The notes beneath the pieces were generated by a model, which made no database searches, was not told the origin of the DNA, and saw only the letters and a list, made by a program, of their open reading frames with translations. Source: Clostridium sp. Marseille-Q2269 (GTDB lineage Bacteria; Bacillota; Clostridia; Clostridiales; Clostridiaceae). From it: 64,000 bases of DNA. This document shows, in pieces, positions 63,799-64,000 of the stretch (position 1 is the first letter of the stretch; every line of letters starts with the position of its first letter). The position numbers were made by a program, and so were the translations under genes. The DNA lies in contig NZ_CALSFS010000020.1 in assembly GCF_943736985.1 (NCBI RefSeq), positions 1-64,000 on the forward strand, given 5' to 3'.

Positions 63799-64000
63799 TT
63801 GATAATAAATTTTAACGACAACATGCCTATCTATATTCAAATAATGAATTATGTAAAAGAAAATATAGTTAATGGAAGTTTTCAGCTTGGAGATAAGCTT
63901 CAATCAGTTAGAGAATTTTCTAAAGAACTTAGAGTTAATCCAAATACTTTACAAAGAGCTTATCAAGAATTAGAACGAGATGGCATAATTTTTACTCAGC
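63799..64000 (+). CDS. GntR-family regulator, N-terminal part (YtrA-like)
   Basis: A TTG start at 63799 is 7 nt after GGAGGTG; the gene runs off the window after 67 codons. The visible part is a GntR winged helix: MPIYIQIMNYVKENIVNG, GDKLQSVREFSKELRVNPNT and LQRAYQELERDGII. This is typical of short YtrA-subfamily regulators, which usually head an operon with an ABC transporter. Confidence 0.9.
   Translation, partial: MIINFNDNMPIYIQIMNYVKENIVNGSFQLGDKLQSVREFSKELRVNPNTLQRAYQELERDGIIFTQ

Overview
The window is AT-rich (roughly a quarter G+C) with strong AGGAGG-type ribosome sites, frequent GTG/TTG starts and Firmicute gene families throughout: SDR/FabG, Firmicute-type class III fructose-1,6-bisphosphatase, a YaaR-family protein, Bce-type resistance, a CstA transporter, CHAP/NlpC wall hydrolases and ABC-F. 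It looks like a spore-forming Clostridium, and the proteins resemble those of the C. botulinum group I / C. sporogenes cluster. That placement is inference from the sequence alone. The window is chromosomal housekeeping and accessory DNA. No tRNA, rRNA, CRISPR array or prophage was seen.

Layout. 1-3.8 kb: end of trmB, a DUF3892 protein, thiol peroxidase, an SDR reductase and a pseudo-receiver/degenerate GGDEF protein. 3.9-7.5 kb: a very large CHAP + SH3 + NlpC/P60 wall hydrolase and a monoacylglycerol-lipase-like hydrolase. 7.5-12.2 kb: a complete BceRS-BceAB peptide-antibiotic sensing and resistance module. 12.3-14.7 kb: a PD-(D/E)XK + Fe-S DEAH helicase. 15.4-30.3 kb: two nearly identical IS4-type insertion sequences in the same orientation bracket a 12-kb segment. 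This segment holds a GntR/RCK_C (BusR-like) regulator divergent from an N5-(carboxyethyl)ornithine synthase, fbp, bacteriohemerythrin, an SOD-like protein, an Lrp regulator and small membrane proteins. 30.6-35.6 kb: twin APC amino-acid permeases, a gamma-carbonic anhydrase-like protein and an exported ComEC-like MBL protein. 35.8-39.8 kb: a P-type cation ATPase under a yybP-ykoY (Mn2+) riboswitch and a split chromate transporter. 40-41.3 kb: a lone MazF-like protein, a tandem-domain candidate RNA and a broken SH3 gene. 41.6-47.3 kb: YaaR, NadE, an NfeD/SPFH pair and an aminopeptidase P. 48-55 kb: an NlpC/P60 protein with 405-bp internal repeats, a decayed GNAT gene, a BFD-like Fe-S protein, a hydrolase, cstA and a LiaF-like protein. 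55.3-56.7 kb is 1.4 kb without genes. 56.7-64 kb: a chemoreceptor, an ABC-F protein with a probable attenuated leader, mscL, a Cys/Gly-rich small protein, a SEC-C protein and the start of a GntR regulator.

The most interesting non-coding signals are two. (1) A family of about 215-bp palindromic elements occurs in three copies (14.73, 26.94 and 47.78 kb). Each lies just downstream of a minus-strand gene, and two copies share a structured core with compensatory changes and AGGAC/AGGGC hairpin loops. (2) A promoter-to-terminator RNA at 40.64-40.78 kb is made of two copies of one motif, each an identical-type 8-nt loop on a covarying stem, just after a MazF gene with no obvious antitoxin. Neither was recognised as a known family.

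Functional themes are envelope defence and remodelling (Bce module, LiaF-like, ABC-F, wall hydrolases, MscL), oxidative/metal stress (Tpx, SOD-like, hemerythrin, BFD-like, Mn-riboswitch ATPase) and amino-acid/pyruvate-type transport.
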